Shown here: piece after piece, positions 18,891-28,926 of the stretch
How positions within the stretch are numbered: position 1 is the stretch's first letter
Layout of the letters: every line of letters begins with the position of its first letter
From: Hydnum rufescens UP504
Taxonomy: Eukaryota > Basidiomycota > Agaricomycetes > Cantharellales > Hydnaceae
DNA: 38,870 nt
Assembly: GCA_014904985.1 (NCBI GenBank)
Contig: MU129275.1
Location: 1 to 38,870 of the forward strand
Direction: 5' to 3'
Program-made: the position numbers and the translations under genes
Notes under the pieces: generated by a model
What the model saw: only the letters and a program-made list of their open reading frames with translations
Databases searched by the model: none
What the model was told of the DNA's origin: nothing

Positions 18891-20730
18891 GATAGTGCAG
18901 TGGAAAGTGGTCGGTTCATTGCGTAAATATGCTTGACGGATTCGGATGAATGAGACCAATTGATTGACCCCAAGAACGTCAAAATTGGCCGCAATTTGAC
19001 CCCCCCAGGTGATGTTGAGTGGGAGATGAGGGGAAGATGAGGAACAGTGAGGCCAGAAGTTCTCAGAATACACTGGAAGTAGGTGTGTTGAAAAGCTGTG
19101 ATTTGGGTGCACAGAATGCACCCACACACAGCCTGAGCAACAACACCTAGCCCCCAGGGGGGGCACATGAACCCAAAATGGAAGATTGAGGATAGTGCAG
19201 TGGAAGGTGGTCGGTTCATTGTGTAAATATGCTCGACGGATTCGGATGAATGAGACAAATTGATTGACCCCAAGAACGTTGAAATTGGCCATGATTTGAC
19301 CCCCCCAGGTGATGTTGAGTGGGAGATGAGGGGAAGATGAGGAACTGTGAGGCCAGAAGTTCTCAGCATACACTGAAAGTAGGTGTGTTGAAAAGCTGTG
19401 ATTTGGGCGCACAGAATGCACCCACACACAGCCTGAAAAACATCACCTAGCCCCCAGGGGGGCACATGAACCCAAAATGGAAGATTGAGGATAGCGCAGT
19501 GGAAAGGGGTCAGTTCATCATGTAAATATGCTTGACAGATTCAGATGAATGAGATGAATTGATTGACCCCAAGAACGTTGAAATTGGCCATGATTTGACC
19601 CCCCCAGGTGATGTTGAGTGGGAGATGAGGGGAAGATGAGGAACTGTGAGGCCAGAAGTTCTCAGAATACACTGGAAGTAGGTGTGTTGAAAAGCTGTGA
19701 TTTGGGCGTGCAGAATGCACCCACACACAGCCTGAGCAACAACACCTAGCCCCCAGGGGGTGTAATATAGTGTATTACGTAATTAAGTTAGGACTCAAAA
19801 GTCATGTATATATGGCAGTTGCTGAGATTAATCAAGTGAACCTTTGCCCAGATCTTCATCACCTAGTGAGAAACCATGAATACCTGTCTCTACTCTGCTT
19901 CTATCTGCCTAGCTGGTTGGCCTGTCTAGTAGCCATCAATACTAGCCCTTTCCCTGGCTTTGGGACTGCACCTTTGGACCCTAGCTGGGAAAGCAGTGAG
20001 TAGGATAGCCCTTTCCTCTCACTGACCCCCCACTCTCTCTTTAGTTAGTGACTGTGCCACTTGGCCAGTCACTACTTTATGCCTTTCATCATGACTTCCC
20101 TTCCTTCACATCCTTTTCTCCTGTGTCCAGGGCAAAGCCAGTGCTAAGGGTGGTGTGATTACCCCTTCTCCTCTTCTCCCTATTCCTACTCCCTCCCCTG
20201 TCAACTCCACTTTGTCCAAGTATGACAACAGGTGCCCTCCTGAACTGGGAGGCACTTTGTTACAGGGGGGGCACATGAACCCAAAATGGAAGATTGAGGA
20301 TAGCACAGTGGAAAGTGGTTGGTCCATTGCATAAATATGCTTGACAGATTCGGACAAATGAGACAAATAAATGGAGCCCAAGAACACCAAAATCGGCCAT
20401 GATTTGACCCCCCCAGGTGATGTTGAGTGGGAGATGAGGGGAAGATGAGGAACTGTGAGGCCAGAAGTTCTCAGAAAACACTGAAAGTAGGTGTGTTGAA
20501 AGGCTGTGATTTGGGCACACAGAATGCACCAACACACAGCCTGAGCAATGACACCTAGCCCCCAGGAGGAGCATATGAACCCAAACAGGAAGATTGAGGA
20601 TAGTGATGTGACATGAATCAGGTGGTGTATTCTCTTGAAGTAGGCTTGTTGGAGAGCTGAGATTTGGGCACAGATACTGTGCCCACACTCAGCCTATCCA
20701 ACAAAGCCAGGGCCCCAGTGGGACCCAGCA
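18891..20730 (-). repeat. ~300-bp satellite, left arm
   Basis: Unit starts (GATAGTGCAG or variant) at 18891, 19191, 19490, 20299 and 20599. Spacing is 300 bp once the 509-bp solo LTR insertion plus its duplication is removed. The fifth unit is partial and diverged. Each unit contains a GGGGGGG tract, GCACATGAACCC and a long C/T-rich stretch. The repetitive minus-strand frames across it are by-products of the unit length being a multiple of 3. Strand given is that of those frames and of the mirror arm's orientation. Confidence 0.88.
19761..20264 (+). mobile_element. Solo LTR in the satellite
   Basis: A 504-bp insert begins TGTAATATAG and ends CTTTGTTACA (TGTAA/TTACA ends). It is flanked by GGGGG on both sides (19756-19760, 20265-20269). 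Removing it restores the satellite's seven-G tract exactly. GTATATATGG near 19806 is a TATA-like box if the LTR reads on the plus strand. No coding sequence. It is a recombined remnant of an LTR retrotransposon family not otherwise seen here. Confidence 0.85.
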
Positions 20731-22712
20731 ACATCACATTTGATGTTGGCTGTCTGTTGAAAGCTTGACTCAACACCAGCACTTGCCAAAATTAACAAAG
20801 TGCCCATATACACTGTTCCAATATACCTGGATACCAGCTATTTTTCTGCCACTTATATTGGTAATTCCATTGTTATATTTGTTTGTTTCTCTTCATGTCC
20901 ACTTGCCTACTATCTTGGTGTGCTCTGTATACCATATGTGTACATTATTAGCCTTTACACCTCAGGTCTGTTTGCAATGTCCTTTCCAATGGGTACAGTA
21001 CATGTACTTGGCCATTATGTACATTCCTGCCAGGGGGGCCAGGTGTCCTCATGTCCCCATTGTCATCACTGGCCCCCCCTTCTTCATATTTCTTTTCTTC
21101 CTGCCCCCACCCTCCTCCTCCTGTTGATGATTTGAGGGACCTCACAGACACACAATTGAGTTTCCCCCCTGACCTAACAGCATGGACAGTGTCCTACATG
21201 AGATATGTATATCAGCAGATGGGGGGCCCCTGGCAGTAGTGAAATCCTTTCAGACTCCACTGAGTGGTGAAGAAATGTATTTATTCATATTTTCTGAGGG
21301 ACAATGGAGTGCATTTGCCCTCCACTCTGGGAGAGAATCTGAATGATTAGACCTGAATCCTCAGGGATTGGGGGTGGATTTATTATGCCCACCAGAACCA
21401 GGTGTTATTTTCATTCCACAAGAAATGCTGTATCAGGCTGTAGTGTCCAGGGTTACAATTTGGATATAGGGGTAGTATCCACTGTTAGTCATGTGGCCAT
21501 GCATCCTGAACCAAATTCGAGACTTGTCACATGTCACACAATCCCATGAACTGACTTTCAGATGGGTGTGACACATGGGGAGGTCACTTGATATTAAAGC
21601 ACATTTGGGCCTGATTGCCTCTAAGCACTAGCAAATCCCCAATATGTCTTTCATGGAATTTCTGGCATCCATATGGGGATCTTCCTTTTAGTCCTCAGTA
21701 TTCCAGCTGTACAATGAAATAGTGGTTGGGGATTTGGTAGTGCTTTAAGGACTAACAGGAAGATCCCCATATGGATGCCAGAAATTCCATGAAAGACATA
21801 TTGGGGATTTGCTAGTGCTTAGAGGCAATCAGGCCCAAATGTGCTTTAATATCAAGTGACCTCCCCATGTGTCACACCCATCTGAAAGTCAGTTCATGGG
21901 ATTGTGTGACATGTGACAAGTCTCGAATTTGGTTCAGGATGCATGGCCACATGACTAACAGTGGATACTACCCCTATATCCAAATTGTAACCCTGGACAC
22001 TACAGCCTGATACAGCATTTCTTGTGGAATGAAAATAACACCTGGTTCTGGTGGGCATAATAAATCCACCCCCAATCCCTGAGGATTCAGGTCTAATCAT
22101 TCAGATTCTCTCCCAGAGTGGAGGGCAAATGCACTCCATTGTCCCTCAGAAAATATGAATAAATACATTTCTTCACCACTCAGTGGAGTCTGAAAGGATT
22201 TCACTACTGCCAGGGGCCCCCCATCTGCTGATATACATATCTCATGTAGGACACTGTCCATGCTGTTAGGTCAGGGGGGAAACTCAATTGTGTGTCTGTG
22301 AGGTCCCTCAAATCATCAACAGGAGGAGGAGGGTGGGGGCAGGAAGAAAAGAAATATGAAGAAGGGGGGGCCAGTGATGACAATGGGGACATGAGGACAC
22401 CTGGCCCCCCTGGCAGGAATGTACATAATGGCCAAGTACATGTACTGTACCCATTGGAAAGGACATTGCAAACAGACCTGAGGTGTAAAGGCTAATAGTG
22501 TACACATATGGTATACAGAGCACACCAAGATAGTAGGCAAGTGGACATGAAGAGAAACAAACAAATATAACAATGGAATTACCAATATAAGTGGCAGAAA
22601 AATAGCTGGTATCCAGGTATATTGGAACAGTGTATATGGGCACTTTGTTAATTTTGGCAAGTGCTGGTGTTGAGTCAAGCTTTCAACAGACAGCCAACAT
22701 CAAATGTGATGT
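20731..22712. other. Unique inner part of the palindrome
   Basis: Apart from the mirror symmetry I find no gene. Short frames of 60-120 codons appear in mirror pairs and have no recognisable domain. The 52-bp spacer (21696-21747) includes GGGGATTTGGTAGTGCTT, a near-copy of GGGGATTTGCTAGTGCTT in the right arm (about 21804-21821). Confidence 0.5.
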
Positions 22713-23169
22713 TGCTGGGTCCCACTGGGGCCCTGGCTTTGTTGGATAGGCTGAGTGTGGGCACAGTATCTGTGCCCAAATCTCAGCTCTCCAACAAGCC
22801 TACTTCAAGAGAATACACCACCTGATTCATGTCACATCACTATCCTCAATCTTCCTGTTTGGGTTCATATGCTCCTCCTGGGGGCTAGGTGTCATTGCTC
22901 AGGCTGTGTGTTGGTGCATTCTGTGTGCCCAAATCACAGCCTTTCAACACACCTACTTTCAGTGTTTTCTGAGAACTTCTGGCCTCACAGTTCCTCATCT
23001 TCCCCTCATCTCCCACTCAACATCACCTGGGGGGGTCAAATAATGGCCGATTTTGGTGTTCTTGGGCTCCATTTATTTGTCTCATTTGTCCGAATCTGTC
23101 AAGCATATTTATGCAATGGACCAACCACTTTCCACTGTGCTATCCTCAATCTTCCATTTTGGGTTCATG
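22713..23169 (+). repeat. ~300-bp satellite, right arm inner part
   Basis: Mirror image of 20274-20730: a partial diverged unit, then one full unit from about 22845, then the start of the next unit, which element 3 interrupts at 23170. Confidence 0.88.
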
Positions 23170-23706
23170 TGTAATAAAGTACTATAAATTGGACGAGTAA
23201 ACCGTCGTGAACTGAGGGTAGTTGAACAGGTAGCCTAGGGAAGCGCGTAGGGAGATACGAAAGGGAAAAGCAAGGAGGTAGGATACGAGGGAAATAGGCA
23301 AAGCGGGCGATATGAGTGGCTCGAATGAGCGCGGTCGTGTGAGTTTGAGGAGGGTGTAGCAAGGGGCGCACTTCGTAGTGCGTCCTTAGTTCAACCGACT
23401 TGAAGATCCTACCTAGCCTGGCTAGGTAGTAATCTCACTTCCCGTTTGGCCTGGCCTCACATGGAAGTGGAGTGGATGGGTGATGGAAGAAGGCAGAGGG
23501 TTACCTGGAAAGGTGATTTGTTAGTAGCTTAGCCAATAGTGAGTACTCACTGCTCGGCTCTCGTATTCTCATGTTCCTATGAATGGCATGTTACTTCAAC
23601 TTGCACTGGGGAGTAAAAACAATGTAGAATTCGACGGGTTCGCCACAGCAGCTCCCTAACGTCACGCAACGTATGTACACTACTATTATATAATCGCTAT
23701 ACTACA
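23170..23706 (-). repeat. Element 3 left (3') LTR
   Basis: 537 bp, partner of 34180-34726. It contains the perfect hairpin CTACCTAGCC/GGCTAGGTAG near 23410-23431. Differences from the other LTR are mostly C/T or G/A at CpG sites, plus a ~10-bp indel near 23637. Confidence 0.93.
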
Positions 23707-23718
23707 GTGCCCCCCTGT
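23707..23718 (-). other. Polypurine tract of element 3
   Basis: Minus-strand ACAGGGGGGCAC lies directly before the TGTAG start of the 3' LTR, where plus-strand priming is expected. Confidence 0.6.
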
Positions 23719-23736
23719 ATATACTAAGCGCAACGG

Positions 23737-24846
23737 CTAGTCTGCCGATATTTCGTCCAATACAATTTCGTAGACCTCCTGAGCACTTACCCATCTGAAG
23801 TATTCCATGTCATAAGTGCCACGGGCTAGTAGTGATGTGGGGGAGACCGGGGGTGAGGTATGTGCAGTGGAAGCCAGCAATTTATGGATGACGCTGGTGG
23901 AGTCCAAAGGGACCGAGAAACCCAAAGGGGAGATGTAGGAGAGATGCTTACGAAGGAGGGCCTCTAGATCCGCAGCTTGATTTTGCTGCGAGACTGAGGA
24001 CGTTGGCCCCAGAGTGCGGAATTGATGAATCCATTCGATAAGGAAGGCCGGTGAGAGCGCGTACCGCGACATTAGTTGGGAGCTAGAGCCCCGCACCCTG
24101 GGTGGGAGGCTCGTCACTCCATGTAATAGAAGGATCAATTCTTCCCGCTGAAAGTGAGGGACGGGGTGCAAGGGATTCCCTTGGGGGTCCAAGGGGATTG
24201 GGAAGCTTTCAAGGCGTTCCCTGCCTCTCACTCGTATTCTCTGTATGACTTCGGCCTTAGCTCTAGGGCTGAACTCTTGCAGAGTGCCAGGAATCACGCT
24301 GGGGTGTATCCCTGCGGCCGAGGGTTCAGCAGGGTATTGGAGAAACACCGCTCTTTGGTTCTGAACTGCTAGGAGGGCCCGGTCCCGATCCTTGTAAGTG
24401 ATAATAGTCATTTGTAGGAGACAGAGCCATGAGTGTACGTAGGGGCTGTACTTCTTGAATAGTTCATGTTCCAGTTCATCCTCGGACCCGAAATAGAGGA
24501 AAGGAGCAAGGTGTACTGGGAAAGTCCCTGCGTGAATGCATTCGTCATCCCAATCGGCCTTGGTTCCAATGGTCGATGAGCCCGGCTCCGCCCCCGACAG
24601 CGATGGGACCTCCTCCCGGGACTCCTGGGGTGCCGAAAAGTCTTCAAAGGGCGGGAGATTCACGTCCTTGGAAGATGGGGGATTCACGTCTTTGAAGGAC
24701 GGGGGATCCTCGGCCGTAGGTGCAGCTGGGATCGGTGGAGGAGGAGGGCGTGGCATGTTCCACAGGGCCGAAGGGTATAAGGGATCCACTTCGATACGTT
24801 CTAGCAGGTCCGGTGGGGCCCCGTAAGGGCGGGCGTATGGGTCCAC
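23737..24846 (-). CDS. Element 3 extra ORF, C-terminal part
   Basis: A 369-codon open frame between the chromodomain and the 3' LTR. It begins in the list at a GTG and is probably the continuation of the frames upstream; just upstream the frame holds a Cys pair, HCPLCQQLVDPY. It is Pro-rich at first (PRPPPPPIP and repeated KDVNPPS-type units), then globular with charged and hydrophobic alternation. No signal peptide or membrane segment is evident, so it is not an obvious envelope protein. I do not recognise the family. Its length and lack of stops contrast with the broken gag-pol frames. It could be a captured host gene or a lineage-specific accessory protein. Confidence 0.6.
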   Translation of the reverse strand: MDPYARPYGAPPDLLERIEVDPLYPSALWNMPRPPPPPIPAAPTAEDPPSFKDVNPPSSKDVNLPPFEDFSAPQESREEVPSLSGAEPGSSTIGTKADWDDECIHAGTFPVHLAPFLYFGSEDELEHELFKKYSPYVHSWLCLLQMTIITYKDRDRALLAVQNQRAVFLQYPAEPSAAGIHPSVIPGTLQEFSPRAKAEVIQRIRVRGRERLESFPIPLDPQGNPLHPVPHFQREELILLLHGVTSLPPRVRGSSSQLMSRYALSPAFLIEWIHQFRTLGPTSSVSQQNQAADLEALLRKHLSYISPLGFSVPLDSTSVIHKLLASTAHTSPPVSPTSLLARGTYDMEYFRWVSAQEVYEIVLDEISAD

Positions 24847-25286
24847 TAACTGCTGGCACAGAGGGCAGTGTGGAGGAAAGCGGGGAATGTCGGGGGAGCA
24901 ATCCAGTTCCCTTGGTTTCGCTCAGCCCACCTCTTGCAGGTCTTGTAGTTTTCATGGAATAGCAGTAGTGGGGGTTCGTAGCGTTTCCGATCCGCAAGCT
25001 CTTTAAGGGAGATGGTCTCCTTCCCTAACACCTCCTGTATCTCCCAGAGGACCACCATGGTATTAGGCTCCTTCGTGCTCATCAGCCAGCGGATCATCCA
25101 TGCCACATAGACCTTGTCCCTTTCTCCCCTGGGCCACCTGTAATTGGCTCCATGGAAGCGATGGTGGGGGCCCGGCACTGGTGCTTCAGTGGCATGCCCT
25201 GGGCGTACCACCCAAACATCCATCGGTCTCAGTACCTCCTGTGTCGTGATAGCCCGGCCCAATTCCCTATGGAATTGCACCCACAT
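24846..25286 (-). CDS. Element 3 extra ORF, middle part
   Basis: A 146-codon minus-strand frame reading as ordinary protein: a WVVRPGH segment, a Trp-rich stretch (VAWMIRWLMSTKEPN), a charged helix, and KTCKRWAERNQGNW. Together with HCPLC in the next frame it could form a Cys/His zinc-binding site if a frameshift near 24880 is corrected. No family recognised. Confidence 0.45.
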   Translation of the reverse strand: MWVQFHRELGRAITTQEVLRPMDVWVVRPGHATEAPVPGPHHRFHGANYRWPRGERDKVYVAWMIRWLMSTKEPNTMVVLWEIQEVLGKETISLKELADRKRYEPPLLLFHENYKTCKRWAERNQGNWIAPPTFPAFLHTALCASS

Positions 25287-25463
25287 CTTCTCCCGTGTGA
25301 GCCTTCACCAAACCGGCATGAAGGGAAGTGCTCCTCAGTGTGGGCCCGGGCTTGTGCCCAGAGGGGTGATTCTTCCGCTGAGCCTCAAGGGAAGAGCTCC
25401 ATGGGTGGCTGGGAGTTAGCCTCATGGACGGTCCACACTGGCACTCCCAGCTCAGCTAGACTT

Positions 25464-26298
25464 TCACCGATGAGCCTCAAGCGTGTGTCGCTGACCCTGA
25501 CCATTAGCCCCATTTGGCGTACCATAGAGTGGAAGGTCGGGGGGTGAAACCGTCCCCGGTATAGCCTGAAATACAGGAGGAATCAGATTCCCAAGGTTAG
25601 GAATCCCAGGCCGTCCATGAGTCACCGGTGCAGCTCCTGTGCAATTTGCACAATCCTCCAAGGAGGGGCAGGCTGGATGGCCTGTCCCAGTAGAGTGAAC
25701 CACGACTGTCCAAAGTGCCAATCGGGGTCCCGCGAAGAAGGTAAGGTAAGGGCGTTTTCCCTGACTGAGCTCTTGAGCTTCATCATGTTCGTTAGTACAA
25801 TCAAACCTGATGTACACAGGTATTGGACGCGGCCTGCAGCTAACGTGAAAAGATCAGGCCTGGGGCCGGTAGATGTGATGAGGTGTAAATGCGGGTCAAA
25901 GTCGAAGGAATGAAGATCGAGCGGGATACAGGCTCGGTGGATGGGGAAAGGGCTGCTTGTCGGGAGAAGCTGGGTTCTCATCGTCCAGTCGAACTTCCCC
26001 AAACGCCCCATTCATCCAAGTCTGCCCAGCTGTAGCCATACGGATCACTGTGGTACGGCAGAAGTCCTTGCACTCTCGGGAGAGGGCCTGGGAGGTTAAG
26101 AGTGCATATTTCGTAGTTGAAGAACCGGGCAGAATGTGGGAGGCTTGGGCTATCGCCTGGTCTTTGGGCGGGATTGTCCAGCCAATCCGCGTATTGCTCG
26201 TGGTCATAATCGTCATGGTCGGTGTTCTTCCCTGGCATCGCATAGCGGCGACCCTCCCAAATTCCCAAGTGTTGTTGCGACTCCTGCTCGGATGACAT
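25464..26298 (-). pseudogene. Element 3 extra ORF, N-terminal part, frameshifted
   Basis: An ATG at 26298 opens an acidic Gln/Asp/Tyr-rich segment of 106 codons just downstream of the chromodomain ORF. Protein-like sequence continues in other frames (25622-26011, then 25464-25817), implying at least two frameshifts or introns. I cannot tell which frame is right at each point. No domain recognised. Confidence 0.4.
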
Positions 26299-26348
26299 AG
26301 TGGGGTTAGCTAGGATAGGTGAGCGTCACCTCATTGTATACTCATGGC

Positions 26349-26927
26349 TTATATCTCCGCTCCAGGATCTCCACCTGCGGCTTCGCCAGGGCTCCCAGTG
26401 GCCACGTTTCCTTTGTATTCCCTTAGTCTCAAAAACGCATTGCGGAGAGCACTTTCAGGTTCGAATGTGTCATGTTCAGGGCTGTACCCTTTCCAATGCA
26501 CTAGGTATTCCTTATGCCTCCGGCTAGCGTTATAGTGATGTCCCACTATTTTTTCTATCTCGTACTCTTCCTCAGCTGCTAGTTCTCTTAAGTTGGGCAA
26601 TTTTGTGTGCTCGCTCTCGTTGGGGGCTCTGTAATATTTTGTCAAGTGCTGTATGTTAATGATGGGATGCAGCTTATATTCTGGCGGAATCTTTAAACGA
26701 TAGATGACCAGGTTTATTTTTTCGGTGACTGTAAAAGGCCCTACGCGTCGCTGCAGGAGCTTGCATCCCATGCCTTTAACATCCACCAGCTCTAATGAGT
26801 GAGGGTTGAGGAGGACCTCATCCCCTTCCTCGAATTCCTCTTCTCTTCTCTTCATGTCGTACGCTCGCGCTTGCCTGGCTTGTGCTCGCACCAACGCGTC
26901 TCTTGCCTTAGTTCGATGGACTTCCAA
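26349..26927 (-). CDS. Element 3 integrase C-terminus with chromodomain
   Basis: The 192-codon frame starts in the integrase C-terminal region (EEGDEVLLNPHSL, then RRVGPFTVTEKI and HPIINIQHLTKYY) and ends in a chromodomain: YEIEKIVGHH, KEYLVHWKGYSPEHDTFEPE, then the final helix. The aromatic and WKGY residues typical of methyl-lysine binding are present. In chromoviruses this domain steers integration to heterochromatin, which fits its insertion in a satellite. The frame is unbroken. The reported first Met is internal to pol; the real protein would be a gag-pol cleavage product. Confidence 0.85.
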   Translation of the reverse strand: MEVHRTKARDALVRAQARQARAYDMKRREEEFEEGDEVLLNPHSLELVDVKGMGCKLLQRRVGPFTVTEKINLVIYRLKIPPEYKLHPIINIQHLTKYYRAPNESEHTKLPNLRELAAEEEYEIEKIVGHHYNASRRHKEYLVHWKGYSPEHDTFEPESALRNAFLRLREYKGNVATGSPGEAAGGDPGAEI

Positions 26928-26969
26928 CTCTTCAATGAAGGGTGTTGCAGCTGCGCTGTGAGTAAAGAG

Positions 26970-27600
26970 TCACTGTATCCCTCGCAGAACGGGGTCAATG
27001 GCTTGTGCGCCTGTGTGAGGGGAATAGCCCATCAATAGAAAGGCTGGCGAGTATCCCATAGAGGAGTGGGGGGTGGAGTTATAGACGGATGCCAGAGGTC
27101 CCAGCCACTGTGCCCAGTTTCCCCTATTACCCGCGATGTACGCTCTGAGCGCCACCTCCAGGGTATCGTTGGCTTTCTCTGTCTGCCTGTCGGTTTGAGG
27201 GTGATGGGAAGTCGAGAGCAGGAGGTTTAGGTCCAGGTGTTTAGCTACCGAAGCCCAGAAGGCTTTGGCCCACCGCGCATCCCTGTCAGCGATCATTCGT
27301 TTGGGTATGCCGTACTTGTAGACCACATGGTCGATGAATAATCTGGCGAAGCCCTCCTGCTTCAGTGTCGAGACCGTAGGGACGTATTGTACGTGCTGTT
27401 AGGCCCCCACTTATCTGGCTTCGTCTTCTGACATATGTTGCAGGTTCTCATGAACTGGACGATGTCGGCCCACATCCTGGGCCAGTAAAATCGGGCGGCT
27501 AGGCGGTGGTAGAGGCGGGACGAGCCTGAATGGGGGCTCTCCCATGGGCTATCATGGGTCTCGCGCAGCAGGCGCTGGACTTCTGATCTTGGGACGCATA
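26970..27600 (-). pseudogene. Element 3 integrase, deleted in the core
   Basis: Upstream part: His-His-Cys-Cys zinc-binding module (HDSPWESPHSG, then TCNICQKTKPDKWGPN). Downstream part: YVPTVSTLKQEGF, ADRDARW with the second Asp, and QTEKANDTLE with the Glu. Between KWGPN and YVPT, near 27393-27405, the segment that should carry the first catalytic Asp is missing (roughly 40-50 residues by family comparison). The enzyme should be dead, and the frame is also lost at the junction. Confidence 0.75.
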
Positions 27601-27606
27601 GCCTTG

Positions 27607-28926
27607 CTACCCAATCTGCATCGCAGAAGGTGAGCAGTCCTTCTGATGACTTATAGAACCATTGGGTGGCCGAGACTTCTGCTCCCTCTGGCTCCGCAGC
27701 CCCCAGGCCCGACTGAAGCTCAGATCCTCCTTATAGCCCTTCACAAAAGCTAGGAGTCTCCTGGGGCTTATGTTGATAGATAGGCCGCGAGGAAGCCATT
27801 CCCCTCCTGGAGGGTTGGCCTTCCTGCTCCTTTCCCGTGCGGCTCGAGACATTTCCTTCTCTAGCCTTTCTTCCGTGGTCATGGAGCTTCGTTTACCCTC
27901 TCGCACTTCCTTCGATTTGGGTACAGTCCTGGACTGCGCCCTCGTCATTAAGAAGGCTGCTTTCTGCGCCGGCATTCGTTCCAGGTTCGCTTCCCATGCC
28001 TGCAGGAGTTGGTCAGGCAGTGGAGCTGGTAGAGACAGCGTTGAATCCTCCACAGGCGACTGGTGTGGCAGAATTCTGCTTAGCCTTGACAGGGGGTCAA
28101 CATTCAAATGAGTCACTCCTGCTTGATGTACGATTTCGAGTCCTGGGAATGCACCGAACACTGCCCCCCACGCCGCCAGTTGTCTGTTGGTGTTCTCGTA
28201 CATTCGCGCCCATTGTAGTGCTGAGTGATCTGTGATGATTATATTTTTCTCTCCTTCTACAAATGGCTGGAAGTGGATGAGGGCTTCTTTGACTCCCAGG
28301 GCTTCTCATTCCGTCGCTGAGTAGTTTCTCTCAGCGCCCTTTAGTGAGCGGCTCCAGTATGCTATGACTCGTTCGACGAAAACGATCGTCTTCTCAAATT
28401 CGCTAGCCCAAGACCCTGGGTCTGGGACATCGTTCATGGCTTTTGAGGCTTGACATACTAGCTTGGGTATGGGCTCCCCTTTCTGATAAGCAAGTTTTAT
28501 TCATTCATAGAGTTTTGTACCCTTCAGGTCTTTAAGCTCTAAAGGCTGCACCTGCTGTAGACTGGCTCCTATTGCTATGTCCGAAGCGTCTGAGTATATA
28601 CGATAGGGGAGCCCTTGCATCGGGTGGCCAAGGACTGGGGCTTGAGTCAACGCTTCCTTAATATCCTGGAAGGCTTGGTCTTGCTCGGCTTCCCATGCCC
28701 AAGGTCTATCTTTCTTGAGTAGGTCAAATAAAGGGGCTGCTCGATCGGAGTAGAATGGGATATAGTGCGAAAAATAGACCGCCATCCCGAGAAACGTTTG
28801 TAAGGTCGAACGGGTGGAGGGGCGAGCTAGGTCAACCACCGTGCAGACTTTCTCCTTGTGTGTAGACAAGCCCAACTGCGACACTTTCTGCCCAACAGCA
28901 GTATCGATGTATACATGAAGTGGCAT
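27607..28926 (-). pseudogene. Element 3 RT C-terminus and RNase H
   Basis: After a frameshift near 28890 the frame continues from the RT thumb (LGLSTHKEKV, TLQTFLGMAVYFSHYIP) into RNase H: RIYSDASDIAIGASLQQ with the first Asp, NYSATE before a TGA, IIITDHSALQW with the last Asp, then a long basic connection to integrase (28203-27607). TGA codons at 28501-28503 and 28306-28308 interrupt it. Both read well as Arg (LYE-R-IKLAYQ and ATE-R-EALG). Confidence 0.75.

Larger units (their letters stand above)
20272..23171. repeat. 2.9-kb palindrome with 1424-bp arms
   Basis: Arms are 20272-21695 and 21748-23171, with a 52-bp spacer. Paired coordinates sum to 43443 throughout. I saw only a few differences by eye: one near 20401/23042, one near 20944/22499, one near 21690/21753. 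All encoded frames are duplicated in mirror image. The outer ~460 bp of each arm is satellite, and the inner part (about 20731-21695 and mirror) is single-copy, non-coding sequence. Confidence 0.93.

Noticed and set aside
20765..21135. Small genes at 20765-21135 and mirror 22308-22678
   Set aside because: They are mirror copies inside the palindrome with no domain, no sensible start context and overlapping frames.
23737..24846. Envelope glycoprotein
   Set aside because: The position is env-like, but no signal peptide, transmembrane helix or cleavage motif is visible.
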